Notes: a model not told the origin generated them from the letters alone. DNA of 9,662 nt from Thermoplasmata archaeon (GCA_020350865.1 CP070726.1:1025333-1034994), one strand, 5' to 3'. Shown: positions 1-7,301, numbered from the stretch's first letter. A program made the numbers and translations.

Positions 1-473
1 ATCATGTCCCTCATTGGTATGCCTGCATCCGCAAGAGCAACAGAGGCCGCAGTCAAGCCCGAGCACCGAGTGCCTGCATCCGCCTGCAGCACCTCGATGA
101 ACACATCTACCGTTGTCCTGGGAAACTGTTCCGTGAATACCACGTACTCCAATGCCTCTCCCAGCACTTTGGATATCTCTGTAGACCTTCTGTCTGGGCC
201 CGGCCTTTTTCTGTCCCCCACAGAAAAGGCTGCCATATTGTACCTGCACTGGACAATGGCCTTCGTGGGTTCCTGCAGGTGTCTTGGGTGAACCTCCCTG
301 GGTCCATAGACCGCTGCCAGGATTTTGTTCTTTCCCCATTCAAGATAGGCCGAGCCGTCGGCTCTCTTAAGCAGATTGGCCTCGATTTTGATGGGCCTTA
401 ATTCATCTGCCCGCCTTCCATCCACCCGCCTTCCTTGTTCGTCAATCAACTTCAATTCGAAAACTTCATTCAT
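1..473 (-). CDS. rrp41: Exosome catalytic subunit Rrp41 (partial, C-terminal end beyond left edge)
   Basis: This is the N-terminal 157 codons of the RNase PH-type exosome subunit, which with Rrp42 forms the hexameric ring and carries the phosphorolytic 3'-5' exoribonuclease site. The frame is open to the window edge. The family pattern is clear: [20 protein letters not shown] near the start, [35 protein letters not shown] (the basic RNA/phosphate-binding stretch) and [11 protein letters not shown]. Archaeal Rrp41 is usually about 240-260 residues, so about 60% is present and the catalytic acidic residues lie outside. I chose ATG 473-471, with a GAGG 11 nt upstream; GTG at 482 is an alternative in the same frame. 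It lies 77 nt downstream of Rrp4, longer than the 21-nt psmA-SBDS gap but close to the other gaps in the cluster. The call is firm; the exact start is less sure. Confidence 0.93.
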   Translation of the reverse strand, partial: MNEVFELKLIDEQGRRVDGRRADELRPIKIEANLLKRADGSAYLEWGKNKILAAVYGPREVHPRHLQEPTKAIVQCRYNMAAFSVGDRKRPGPDRRSTEISKVLGEALEYVVFTEQFPRTTVDVFIEVLQADAGTRCSGLTAASVALADAGIPMRDM

Positions 474-550
474 TAAATCCACATCCTCAATAAAACCCGA
501 GCATTTACACAGATCATTTATCAACTCAATCTCACGATTTTACCTCTCAT

Positions 551-1273
551 TCAACTGATCCTGGTATCTTTTGCATAATGCTCTTCCAGGAACGTCTTGA
601 TGGATTCGGTCAATCCAATTACCTGGGCCTCGGCCTCGATTCTGTCGATGACCTGTATGGCCACCATTATGTCATCAGCATTGCCGTCTATCCAAATTCT
701 GCCGTTCTGCCCAACGAACATCCTGCACTTCGTGTATCGTTTTATCAGCGTTATCATGGAGCCTCCTTTGCCTATCACCCTGGGTACCTTGAAGTGGGAA
801 ATCTCTGCTATATGACCCCCTGTGAGCTTCTTGAGGTCATAGTCGTTCATGGTCACGTGCACCCGCTTGATTTCGTCCACGTTCTGCACCTTTGTCAATA
901 TGACATCCCCCACCTTTAGAAAACGTGCGGTATCCCCGAAATCCACCCGCCAAGGCACATCATTGACATGCAGGGGAGCCGGGTAGGGAGCATTGATGTC
1001 CAAAAGCCAGTTAGAGGGGCCAATATCTATTACCTTGCCGATGATGTAATCCCCCGCTCTTGGAATGTACCTTCCTCCAAGGGGTACCACATTGATGTAT
1101 CCCGCCCTCGTGTTCTTAATACCCAGCCTTGAAGCATATATCCTGTTGTCATCGCTGTACGTACCCATACCAGACTTCATATCACTTTCACTTAGAAGGT
1201 CCCCGGGTATAACAAGCTCCCTCTCAACTTTCTGCTCTTTCGAAGAAGTAGCGTTTTTACTTGAATTAGACAT
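551..1273 (-). CDS. rrp4: Exosome RNA-binding cap subunit Rrp4
   Basis: Rrp4 is one of the two archaeal exosome cap proteins. It sits on the Rrp41/Rrp42 ring and guides RNA into the pore. The 240-residue product has the family's three parts: an N-terminal beta domain (about 16-70, with VIPGDLL and a YINVVPLGGRYIPRAGD segment), an S1 domain (about 73-145) and a KH domain (about 155-235) whose RNA-binding loop reads VPRVIGKGGSMI. The length is normal for archaeal Rrp4. Residues 1-15 are a Ser/Lys/Asn-rich, probably disordered extension. The start is ATG 1273 with only a weak upstream GGTTGATT-like ribosome-binding sequence. It lies between SBDS and Rrp41 on the same strand, the standard superoperon order, so co-transcription is expected. 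Identification rests on domain motifs and gene order together. Confidence 0.96.
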   Translation of the reverse strand: MSNSSKNATSSKEQKVERELVIPGDLLSESDMKSGMGTYSDDNRIYASRLGIKNTRAGYINVVPLGGRYIPRAGDYIIGKVIDIGPSNWLLDINAPYPAPLHVNDVPWRVDFGDTARFLKVGDVILTKVQNVDEIKRVHVTMNDYDLKKLTGGHIAEISHFKVPRVIGKGGSMITLIKRYTKCRMFVGQNGRIWIDGNADDIMVAIQVIDRIEAEAQVIGLTESIKTFLEEHYAKDTRIS

Positions 1274-1345
1274 CTAAATCAACCCAACTCTAGTCAACTC
1301 AACCAATCTCATCATCACATGAAGCGCAACCTTAACATACTTATG

Positions 1346-2041
1346 TTATTTTATGATTTTGGTCTCCACATCCCCTTTTGTCTTCCTGTTCAACCTTTCA
1401 TAGAAATCTGACTGAAGGCCTGCGGGAATCTCAATAACCCCGATCCATGACCCGTCATTCTGCCATTCCTCCTTGAGGATCTTGCCGAACCCTGTTATAT
1501 CCCCGTATGTTTTTCCGTAGTTGTCACCTGATAACTTCACTGCGATCTTCAGCTTCTCAAAGCGTATGGGTATGAGGGGTCTGAGTCTCTCAAGAATGTG
1601 CTGAACCTGCACGTCCACGGGCTTAAAGGGATCAATCAAAACCTTTGCCTCCTTCATGGCCAGCTCGATTCGTTGTGCAGGATGAGGGGCCCCTGTTTGG
1701 GGGTTGATGGCGTTTCTTACAATAGAGGCGACAATCTGCTTTCTCTTATTCTCCTGCATCTTCTTGCGCTGATCTGTGGTGAGCTGAATCGTTCCATCCA
1801 AAAGAATCCTTTTGGCCACGGTGGCAATTTCGTTTGTGCCGAAGATCTTGACCATCTTCTCGTCGGAGGCCTTGTCTCCCTTCTTGGAATCCTTGAATAT
1901 GGTGTCGATTACCAGGCTATCGGCAATGGATATGTCCTCTCCGTCCTTGAATTTCTGGGCAGCTTCAGGGTCAATTAAAATCTCGAAATCCTCGCCTTTT
2001 ATCTCCAAACGAGCAATAACCGCATCTTCCAGCTTTACCAT
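1346..2041 (-). CDS. sbds: SBDS (Sdo1) ribosome maturation protein
   Basis: This is the archaeal ortholog of the Shwachman-Bodian-Diamond protein. In eukaryotes it works with the EFL1 GTPase to release eIF6 from the new 60S subunit; an equivalent role on the archaeal 50S is inferred from the family. At 231 residues it matches the normal archaeal length of about 230-235. Three parts are visible: the N-terminal FYSH domain (about 1-85, starting MVKLEDAVIARLEIKGEDFE), a central helical domain (about 86-160, with the KKMQENKRKQIVASIVRNAI helix and the NPQTGAPHP turn) and a ferredoxin-like C-terminal domain (about 161-231). The start ATG 2041 lies 21 nt after the proteasome alpha stop; the upstream GTGAG is a weak ribosome-binding site. 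Gene order psmA-SBDS-rrp4-rrp41 supports the call. Confidence 0.96.
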   Translation of the reverse strand: MVKLEDAVIARLEIKGEDFEILIDPEAAQKFKDGEDISIADSLVIDTIFKDSKKGDKASDEKMVKIFGTNEIATVAKRILLDGTIQLTTDQRKKMQENKRKQIVASIVRNAINPQTGAPHPAQRIELAMKEAKVLIDPFKPVDVQVQHILERLRPLIPIRFEKLKIAVKLSGDNYGKTYGDITGFGKILKEEWQNDGSWIGVIEIPAGLQSDFYERLNRKTKGDVETKIIK

Positions 2042-2062
2042 AGTAAACTCACACTAACTCAA

Positions 2063-2779
2063 TTATTTTCCCATCTTGTTCACGTACTTCTCCACTTCCT
2101 TTGGCTCCAGTTTCTTAAAATGCTCCCCCGTCTTTACGATGCCGATTTCCACGGAGAGGGCACTTGATTCACCCTCCGTGGCCTTCTGAAGAGCCTCCAA
2201 TCCCAGCATGATGGAATCTGATACAGGCATGGAATCCTTGTACTTCTCCTCGAAAATCTCGATAACGATATTCCTGCCTGCCCCTATACTTCCCGCCTTA
2301 TAGGCCATGAGTGCACCGCTTGGATCCGTCTCAAAAAGATGTATGCCCTGCTCATCCACACCTGCCACCAACAAAGCCGTGCCAAAGGGCCTCACCCCTC
2401 CAAACTGTGTGTAGTTCTGCTTGTAATCGCATATCTTCTTGACCAGAAGCTCCACTGATATGCGCTCGTTGTAGGTTACACGGTTGATCTGACTCGTGAT
2501 CCTGGCATAGTCCACCAAAGCCCTGGCATCCGCAACCAGACCGGAGGTTGCACAGCCTATGTGCTCATCCACCTGGAAAATCTTCTCGATGGATGTGGGC
2601 TCTATGAGCCTGCTTGTGATCCTTTTATCTATGATTAAGGCTACGCCGTCCTTGAACTTCAAGCCAACTGTGGTTGTGCCCCGTTTCACAGCCTCTCTGG
2701 CGTACTCCACCTGGAACAGTCTTCCGTCAGGGGAAAAGACCGTTATAGCCCTATCGTAAGCCATTTGTCCTGGTTGCAT
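2063..2779 (-). CDS. psmA: 20S proteasome alpha subunit
   Basis: It forms the heptameric outer rings of the 20S proteasome, which gate substrate entry and dock the PAN/Cdc48-type ATPases; it is not itself proteolytic. The 238-residue protein has the alpha-type signature at residues 8-27 (begins [13 protein letters not shown]). The gate cluster known from Thermoplasma is intact: Tyr8, Asp9, Pro17 and Tyr26. A lysine falls at position 66 (SIEKIFQVD), matching the numbering of the pocket lysine that binds the ATPase C-termini. The start ATG 2779 is supported by GAGG with a 7-nt spacer. The N-terminal 65 residues look very like Thermoplasma PsmA from memory, which supports a Thermoplasmatota source. 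A TATA-like TTTATAT about 37 nt upstream could let the gene be transcribed separately from Pop5. Confidence 0.97.
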   Translation of the reverse strand: MQPGQMAYDRAITVFSPDGRLFQVEYAREAVKRGTTTVGLKFKDGVALIIDKRITSRLIEPTSIEKIFQVDEHIGCATSGLVADARALVDYARITSQINRVTYNERISVELLVKKICDYKQNYTQFGGVRPFGTALLVAGVDEQGIHLFETDPSGALMAYKAGSIGAGRNIVIEIFEEKYKDSMPVSDSIMLGLEALQKATEGESSALSVEIGIVKTGEHFKKLEPKEVEKYVNKMGK

Positions 2780-2812
2780 GGAAATTCCTCAGTTGGTAAT
2801 TGCCGATATTGA

Positions 2813-2819
2813 ATATAAA
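2813..2819 (-). promoter_or_regulatory. psmA: Possible internal TATA box for psmA
   Basis: CTTTATATTC on the minus strand in the 60-bp Pop5-psmA gap, centred about 37 nt before the psmA ATG. Initiation about 26 nt downstream would fall at the GAGG ribosome-binding site, leaving a leader of about 11 nt. This would allow proteasome expression independent of RNase P. It could be chance in AT-rich spacer DNA. Confidence 0.35.
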
Positions 2820-2839
2820 GGTAATGGTAGGAGTGTACA

Positions 2840-3208
2840 TCAAATGGGTCTGGAGAGGAACTTCATCTTGACCTTTTTGATTGAGCCCGATGTCCCCAGC
2901 GTCCTTATCTCAACCGGGACCTTTTCCCTCCCGATATGTGTTATGGAAGTCAACAGGGATATTGCCTCCTCCTTTGACGTGTGAATGCATCTCAGGATGC
3001 CTTCGTTATGCTCAAAAACCGTAAGCCAGGGCATTATCTTATCCCATTGCTGCCTGTCCTTGACCTGCCCTCTGATGGCTGCAATGATCTCCTTGCGAGA
3101 TATCTCCCTGGGAGCAGTAACCTTGAATGCTATGTATCTTTTTTTGTGTATTTTGGCCCTATCAGGCATATCCAAGGAATCGGGGAGGAGGTAATTTAGG
3201 ATTTCCAT
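2840..3208 (-). CDS. rnp2: Ribonuclease P protein component Pop5 (Rnp2)
   Basis: This is a protein subunit of archaeal RNase P, which removes tRNA 5' leaders; Pop5 pairs with Rpp30 to support the catalytic RNA. The Pop5/Rpp14 core begins at KKRYIAFKV, followed by SRKEIIAAIRGQV, the FEHNEGILRC strand and SLLTSITHIG, ending in a basic tail (SIKKVKMKFLSRPI). I prefer ATG 3208 (122 residues, close to the family's roughly 120) over ATG 3244 (134 residues). An ATTTATA box centred about 28 nt upstream of 3208 would put transcription initiation at this codon, giving a leaderless mRNA that excludes 3244. It is first in the minus-strand cluster and divergent from the surface protein; Rpp30, often next to it, is absent from the upstream side. 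Confidence 0.92.
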   Translation of the reverse strand: MEILNYLLPDSLDMPDRAKIHKKRYIAFKVTAPREISRKEIIAAIRGQVKDRQQWDKIMPWLTVFEHNEGILRCIHTSKEEAISLLTSITHIGREKVPVEIRTLGTSGSIKKVKMKFLSRPI

Positions 3209-3232
3209 GGTAGATGGATTTCTATATTGTGT

Positions 3233-3239
3233 TATAAAT
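3233..3239 (-). promoter_or_regulatory. TATA box of the Pop5-led superoperon
   Basis: ATTTATA on the minus strand, centred about 28 nt before the ATG at 3208, the archaeal spacing for initiation at or just before the start codon. No Shine-Dalgarno precedes 3208, consistent with a leaderless transcript. A second AT-rich box, TATAAAATATA (about 3251-3261), would start transcription near 3231 and give a short leader instead. Either one lies too close to ATG 3244 for that codon to be on the message. Confidence 0.5.
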
Positions 3240-3339
3240 CCCATCAGAAATATATTTTATAGGTTCTTCTCAGATATTTCATTGGACACTTGTTTCGACG
3301 GCCATAATGAGTGTCTATCGATTTACCTAAACTCAATCA

Positions 3340-3347
3340 TTATATAT
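3340..3347 (+). promoter_or_regulatory. TATA box of the surface-protein gene
   Basis: TTATATAT, centred about 3343, predicts initiation near 3368-3372 and a leader of about 40 nt before ATG 3410. This supports the 883-residue start, because the in-frame codon at 3311 lies upstream of the promoter. It faces the Pop5 promoter about 100 bp away, forming a compact divergent pair. Confidence 0.6.
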
Positions 3348-3373
3348 GTCAAATGCATTATCGCCTCCGGGTC

Positions 3374-3389
3374 ATGATTGCTAAATCAT
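3374..3389 (+). repeat. Small hairpin in the surface-protein leader
   Basis: Inverted repeat ATGATT / AATCAT with a 4-nt loop, in the predicted 5' leader 7 nt upstream of the Shine-Dalgarno. It sits between CCTCC (3364-3368) and the complementary GGAGG (3398-3402), so the leader could fold into a nested structure. The stem is short and AT-rich, so stability alone is weak. Confidence 0.4.
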
Positions 3390-3396
3390 ATCCTAT

Positions 3397-3403
3397 AGGA
3401 GGT
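3397..3403 (+). promoter_or_regulatory. Strong Shine-Dalgarno deciding the surface-protein start
   Basis: AGGAGGT followed by a 6-nt spacer and ATG 3410 is a near-perfect ribosome-binding site, and it fixes the start. Most other genes in the window have weak or no sites, so this message seems built for efficient initiation. It overlaps the perfect palindrome TCCTATAGGA (3391-3400). Confidence 0.85.
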
Positions 3404-3409
3404 ACTAAA

Positions 3410-6061
3410 ATGAAACGGTTCGATTTTTTTCTGATAAAGGGTGTGCTGAGGAAATTACCAGTTAGTGCAGTCTTGATGTTATTGGTGCTTTCGGCTTTTA
3501 CCCGGCAGCTGGTGATCCCATCTTCTGCTGGGCCAGTAATATCCGGTTCGGGCTGGGCGGATAGCTTTGACGATGACCTGGGGGTTTCATCCCTGTCCAA
3601 GGTCAACGTCAGCGAAGGTGATGTGCTGTTAAGGGGATACAGAAACGATTTCGAGGATGAAACAATCGGTCAAACCCCGCACGGTTGGGAGAAGTTCGTC
3701 AACAAATCCGGTGCGAGCAGTAACAATATCCTTGTCAATGATAACCCCTACGAACCCGGTCGATCCGTTTATCAAAGGTGCAACGACGACGGTTCCAACT
3801 ATGCCAGCCAGAAGTTATGGAAGGACTTCGATGAGTACTTCCGTTACATCCAGTTCGAGCTGGTCGTGAAGGGTATTTCGGTGGAAACGAACAGGCAGGG
3901 CTTTGTGACCATCGAATTCTACAATTCCACAAACGAGGTATATCACGTTGTCCGCTACTACTGGGACGATGCGAGATCGGGAACCCCGGCAAGTTTCTGG
4001 TTTCTGACCGCAGTGGATTTGGGATTCAGCCTGCCCACGGGTTCGGATATCGGGTTGAAACTATATGTCAACGAGAATATCTCAGAGGACATAAATAACA
4101 ATCCCGATGCTGATTTGGATTCGATTCTCGCCAATATCTCCAAGGTAAGATACGGATTCTATCAGGACGCGGGACCGAATTGGAATTGCTGGGATCAGGT
4201 ATATCTGGACAATCTGGGCATATACCGGGACGATTTTGGTAATTTGACATCAACAGGGATATCACTTCCACCGGATCTTAACTGGATGACACTTGAAATC
4301 AATAAAACGGAGCCCAACGGTGATACCCATCTCAATATTTCAATTCTTGACGGTGATACAAATGAAAGCATCCCCGGTTTCGAGGATATAACGGGTTCAA
4401 GTATAGATATCTCCGCCATCGATCCGATAACCCATCCAAACCTTAGATTGCACGCAAATTTCACGGGAACGGGTAATGCAACACCGATATTGCACGACTG
4501 GTCGATATCGTGGTTTGATGCCAATGCACCGGCAACCCCTAAGGGATTGGCCATTTCAAATCCTTTAAACGGGTACTCGCTGATGCTCAGTTGGCAGGCA
4601 AACAATGAACCCGATTTAACCGGCTATATTCTCCACTACAGCACCGATAATATCACTTTCTCATGGCTTTTGAACGTGTCCAAAGACTCGATTTCCTTTG
4701 CCCACTTCGGGCTATCCAAAGGAATAACCTACTACTATAAAATCGCGGCCTCGGATGATGTGCCAAACCAGTCACCTTTTTCCGAGGTTGTGAAAGGGAC
4801 ACCGGACACTGATTACGACGGTGATAGCATCGGTGATATCGAGGACCCTGATGACGATAACGACGGTATATCCGACTTGGACGATCCCTATCCCCTCAAC
4901 CCTCTAAACGACATGGAGACCACGGTCGATTACATTAATGGTTCCGTGGAGGACATACAAGATAGGATCGTAGATATCAGACTGGACATTGACAGTATGA
5001 ACACCTCTCTTTCAGAATTGGGCGATGACATCGACTTCTTCAACCAAACCATACCTGTAAAAATCGATCAGCTCTCGAACCAGCTCTCGGGCGTTAATGA
5101 CTCCATGGTAACCCGGGTGTCTGAATCCGAAGTAAACATACTGAGTTATCTCGCGAAAATGAACTCCTCGCTCTCGGATGACATTCAAAATCTTCTCGTC
5201 AGCATAACAGAGGACATCACCGGCATGAACGCCTCTCTTTCAGAAGAGCTGACAAACCTTCTTTATACGATGACCTCCGAGCACGATGCCCTACAGGAGT
5301 GGCTCGATATCGTCCTTTCCGAAATCGATGCCAACCTCACCGCCACAAATGACACGCTGCATCAGCAATTGGATGACTTGGACAGTACCGTGGCAACCTT
5401 CTACAACAATTTGACAGATGATATAAAGGATATAGATGATGATCTCCGGGAGCACGATCAAAAAACAGGGGAGAACCATTCATATCAAATCGACCTGCTG
5501 AATCAGCTGATCGACGGTCAAATAGAAAAGGAGAAGATCCAAGAGCTGAGGACGGTGCTCGTCAATCTGGCGGGCAATCTCTCTGTGCACAATGAAACCA
5601 TTGCAGACGACCTTATGGGGGTAGTAAATGACATCGATGAATTCCAGATGGACACGGACAGACAGCTGAAAGACATCAACACGACGTTGGAAGAGCTGGC
5701 TAAGCTGGAGGAAATCTTAGGTGACCTCGAGGAACTGGATCAAAACCTAGAAACTGCCGAGGAAAATGTCCAAGACTCGATCGATGAGAGATCCACCAGG
5801 GACGAGGACAGCGAGCGGTTCTTCATACTCGAGCTTCTGCTCATCATAGTGCTGGCTTTCCTCGTAATAAATATGATTATCACGCTCACGGTGGCCGTAA
5901 AAAAGGAATCACCGCTCCAGGCCCACATGCCCCAGAGCATCCCGCAGCGGCAGGAAATCCATCCGGGATTCGTGACACAGGACTCGAAATCCGTAAAGGA
6001 CGCTGTGCCCGAGAAGAAAACCCCGCCCCGTCCTCCGTCTAATCTGCAGGAAGAGGTTTAA
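3410..6061 (+). CDS. Large cell-surface protein: beta domains, FN3, TSP3 calcium segment, long coiled coil, TM anchor
   Basis: Predicted 883-residue type I membrane protein, probably an adhesin or cell-envelope stalk; no enzymatic motif seen. In order: signal peptide (about 1-40; basic start, hydrophobic LPVSAVLMLLVLSAF); beta-sandwich-like region resembling LamG or carbohydrate-binding folds (about 77-275); archaeal surface-type beta domain (286-371, ends PILHDWSISW); FN3-like domain (373-465, with GYILHYS and YYYKIAASD); thrombospondin-type-3 calcium segment (466-502, DxDxDGD pattern); acidic coiled coil (503-800); one transmembrane helix (804-830); Lys/Pro-rich tail (831-883). I count 27 N-glycosylation sequons by eye, all before the transmembrane helix and none in the tail, which fits the topology. 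ATG 3410 is fixed by AGGAGGT with a 6-nt spacer; an in-frame codon at 3311 lies upstream of the predicted promoter. Family name unknown. Confidence 0.9.
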   Translation: MKRFDFFLIKGVLRKLPVSAVLMLLVLSAFTRQLVIPSSAGPVISGSGWADSFDDDLGVSSLSKVNVSEGDVLLRGYRNDFEDETIGQTPHGWEKFVNKSGASSNNILVNDNPYEPGRSVYQRCNDDGSNYASQKLWKDFDEYFRYIQFELVVKGISVETNRQGFVTIEFYNSTNEVYHVVRYYWDDARSGTPASFWFLTAVDLGFSLPTGSDIGLKLYVNENISEDINNNPDADLDSILANISKVRYGFYQDAGPNWNCWDQVYLDNLGIYRDDFGNLTSTGISLPPDLNWMTLEINKTEPNGDTHLNISILDGDTNESIPGFEDITGSSIDISAIDPITHPNLRLHANFTGTGNATPILHDWSISWFDANAPATPKGLAISNPLNGYSLMLSWQANNEPDLTGYILHYSTDNITFSWLLNVSKDSISFAHFGLSKGITYYYKIAASDDVPNQSPFSEVVKGTPDTDYDGDSIGDIEDPDDDNDGISDLDDPYPLNPLNDMETTVDYINGSVEDIQDRIVDIRLDIDSMNTSLSELGDDIDFFNQTIPVKIDQLSNQLSGVNDSMVTRVSESEVNILSYLAKMNSSLSDDIQNLLVSITEDITGMNASLSEELTNLLYTMTSEHDALQEWLDIVLSEIDANLTATNDTLHQQLDDLDSTVATFYNNLTDDIKDIDDDLREHDQKTGENHSYQIDLLNQLIDGQIEKEKIQELRTVLVNLAGNLSVHNETIADDLMGVVNDIDEFQMDTDRQLKDINTTLEELAKLEEILGDLEELDQNLETAEENVQDSIDERSTRDEDSERFFILELLLIIVLAFLVINMIITLTVAVKKESPLQAHMPQSIPQRQEIHPGFVTQDSKSVKDAVPEKKTPPRPPSNLQEEV
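4997..5245 (+). repeat. Short repeats (MN-x-SLS) inside the coiled coil
   Basis: Three in-frame copies encode MNTSLSEL, MNSSLSDD and MNASLSEE, beginning at 4997, 5159 and 5225 (54 and then 22 codons apart). Each contains an N-glycosylation sequon. They suggest growth of the coiled coil by internal duplication followed by divergence; the DNA copies are similar but not identical. Confidence 0.55.
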
Positions 6062-6968
6062 TTGTGACTTTCCCTCCCTCCAGCTCATCCCTCATAGCCA
6101 ACAGACCCTCCTCGATGCTCATGGCTGGTATTCCGAGCCTCTTTTCCATTTTCTCCACGTCGAGGCAGCATTTTTTCGGCCTTTGGGCAAACCAATCGCC
6201 CTTATCGCTGGTTGTGGCGGAAATAAGGTCTCTGTCAAAACCGAACACATCTGCCACCTGCAGACCGATTGAGTACCTGTCCACACAGTGTTTTCCTGCA
6301 ACATGGAAAACACCTTTTTCATCACTTTTGTACATGGAAACAAGCGCTTCACAGGCGTTCTTTATGTAGGTGGCATTGCCGAATTGATCCGTAAAAAGTG
6401 CCATCTCCCTGCCCTGTCTGAGCGAATCGTACACCCATGCACCGAAGTTGAAGGTATGGTGGAACGGATTCCAGTCGTAGAGCACGCTCACCCTGGCAAT
6501 GGCGCAATCGTCCATGTTTGCGGCAACCTCACGCTCTCCTTCAAATTTCGTCCTTCCATAGAGATTTATCGGGTTTGCCCTGTCATCCTCGACGTAATGC
6601 TCGGATTCCCCGTCGAAAACCAGGTCGGTGGAGAGGTAGATCATTTTCGCACCCACCTTTTTTGCGGCCGCAACCACGTTCTTCGGACCCTCCACATTGA
6701 TTCTCCAGACCTCGCTTTGGTTTTTCTCGCAGTAGTCAACATTGCGCTGGGCTGCTGTAAGTATGATAAAATCAGGTTTTATTCGAATAATGGATTTCTC
6801 GCAACTTCTTGCATCCGTAATATCCATGGGAATCGTTTTGCAGCCTTTTCTTTCGAACGGATGGCTGTTGAAGGTGGCCCAAACAACGAATTCATCTTGT
6901 GCAAAATCGATGAGATGACCACCCAGAAGACCGGAGCCTCCCACGATCATCAGTTTCTCCACAGGCAA
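6039..6968 (-). CDS. RmlD/MAT2B-like NAD(P)-dependent sugar-nucleotide reductase (SDR family)
   Basis: Extended short-chain dehydrogenase of the RmlD (dTDP-4-dehydrorhamnose reductase) type, 309 residues against about 290-300 for the family. It has the Rossmann nucleotide-binding GGSGLLGG (10-17), TAAQRNVDYCEKN (71-83, the RmlD-type strand), catalytic STD (113-115) and the YGRTK active-site Tyr137/Lys141 pair. The substrate cannot be read; rhamnose-type synthesis and a MAT2B-like role are both possible, and no rmlA/B/C neighbour is present. The start is TTG 6968, immediately after the winged-helix stop and preceded by GAAGGGA at 6 nt; GTG 6962 is a close alternative, while ATG 6950 would clip the first beta strand. 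The 3' end overlaps the surface-protein gene by 23 bp, tail to tail. A role in supplying sugars for surface glycans is only suggested by proximity. Confidence 0.85.
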   Translation of the reverse strand: MPVEKLMIVGGSGLLGGHLIDFAQDEFVVWATFNSHPFERKGCKTIPMDITDARSCEKSIIRIKPDFIILTAAQRNVDYCEKNQSEVWRINVEGPKNVVAAAKKVGAKMIYLSTDLVFDGESEHYVEDDRANPINLYGRTKFEGEREVAANMDDCAIARVSVLYDWNPFHHTFNFGAWVYDSLRQGREMALFTDQFGNATYIKNACEALVSMYKSDEKGVFHVAGKHCVDRYSIGLQVADVFGFDRDLISATTSDKGDWFAQRPKKCCLDVEKMEKRLGIPAMSIEEGLLAMRDELEGGKVTIKPLPAD

Positions 6969-7202
6969 TCACCATCCCTTCTCAACCCACCATATCCATC
7001 CCTTGTGCTCCTTGGAAAGCATGCCCAAGACAAGGCCCTTGTACCGCATTTTGGAAAGAAATCGCACGGCCGAGTCAGGACACTGCTTGCCTTCACCCTG
7101 CACTCGGGCCTCCACCTCCCTTGTTGTGAGTGGCCTATCCGCTTCCTTTAGCAGTGTGATGATCAGTTTCTCGGCCTCATCTTTCCCCAGCTGCTTTAGC
7201 AT
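6969..7202 (-). CDS. Small winged-helix DNA-binding protein (hypothetical)
   Basis: A 77-residue protein that looks like a bare winged helix-turn-helix domain. Helix 1 is about 8-21 (DEAEKLIITLLKEA), helix 2 about 26-34 (TTREVEARV) and the recognition helix about 42-56 (PDSAVRFLSKMRYKG). The wing follows at about 57-73 and ends in an unusually Trp-rich GWIWWVEKGW. It probably acts as a transcription regulator, but the family and target are unknown. I chose ATG 7202, preceded by GGAAGGAG with a 13-nt spacer; the frame stays open to GTG 7277, but that extension has no ribosome-binding site and does not look like part of the domain. Its TGA directly abuts the TTG start of the reductase, so the two are probably co-transcribed. 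A regulatory link between them is inference. Confidence 0.72.
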   Translation of the reverse strand: MLKQLGKDEAEKLIITLLKEADRPLTTREVEARVQGEGKQCPDSAVRFLSKMRYKGLVLGMLSKEHKGWIWWVEKGW

Positions 7203-7301
7203 GACACTGCCTCTGCTCCTTCCAAATAACGTGACAAGATAAAAAGATATTTTCCACACAGAACATGTAATTTTCACAAGAATAGGGGTGCAAAGGGGTT
7301 T

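Noticed and set aside
1..550. Suspected frameshift or missing Rrp41 after Rrp4
   Set aside because: Reverse-strand reading shows one unbroken Rrp41 frame from ATG 473 to the window edge; it is simply cut by the boundary.
1334..1347. Inverted repeat AACATA-CT-TATGTT at the SBDS stop
   Set aside because: Only 6-bp AT-rich arms with a 2-nt centre, overlapping coding sequence; no T-run or promoter spacing supports a function.
3311..3409. N-terminal 33-residue extension of the surface protein
   Set aside because: The upstream in-frame start has no ribosome-binding site and lies upstream of the predicted TATA box, while ATG 3410 has AGGAGGT at ideal spacing followed by a signal peptide.
4805..4915. 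Reading of the Asp-rich segment as EF-hand or dockerin
   Set aside because: The spacing of DxDxDGD-x-x-GD repeats fits thrombospondin-type-3 calcium segments better, and no dockerin duplicated helix is present.
6288..7151. A 287-codon plus-strand open frame
   Set aside because: It lies antisense to the clearly recognised SDR reductase and the winged-helix gene; the translation shows no domain and is a codon-bias shadow.
7203..7277. 25-residue extension of the winged-helix protein from GTG 7277
   Set aside because: It has no ribosome-binding site and an untypical composition, whereas ATG 7202 has GGAAGGAG upstream and begins the domain.
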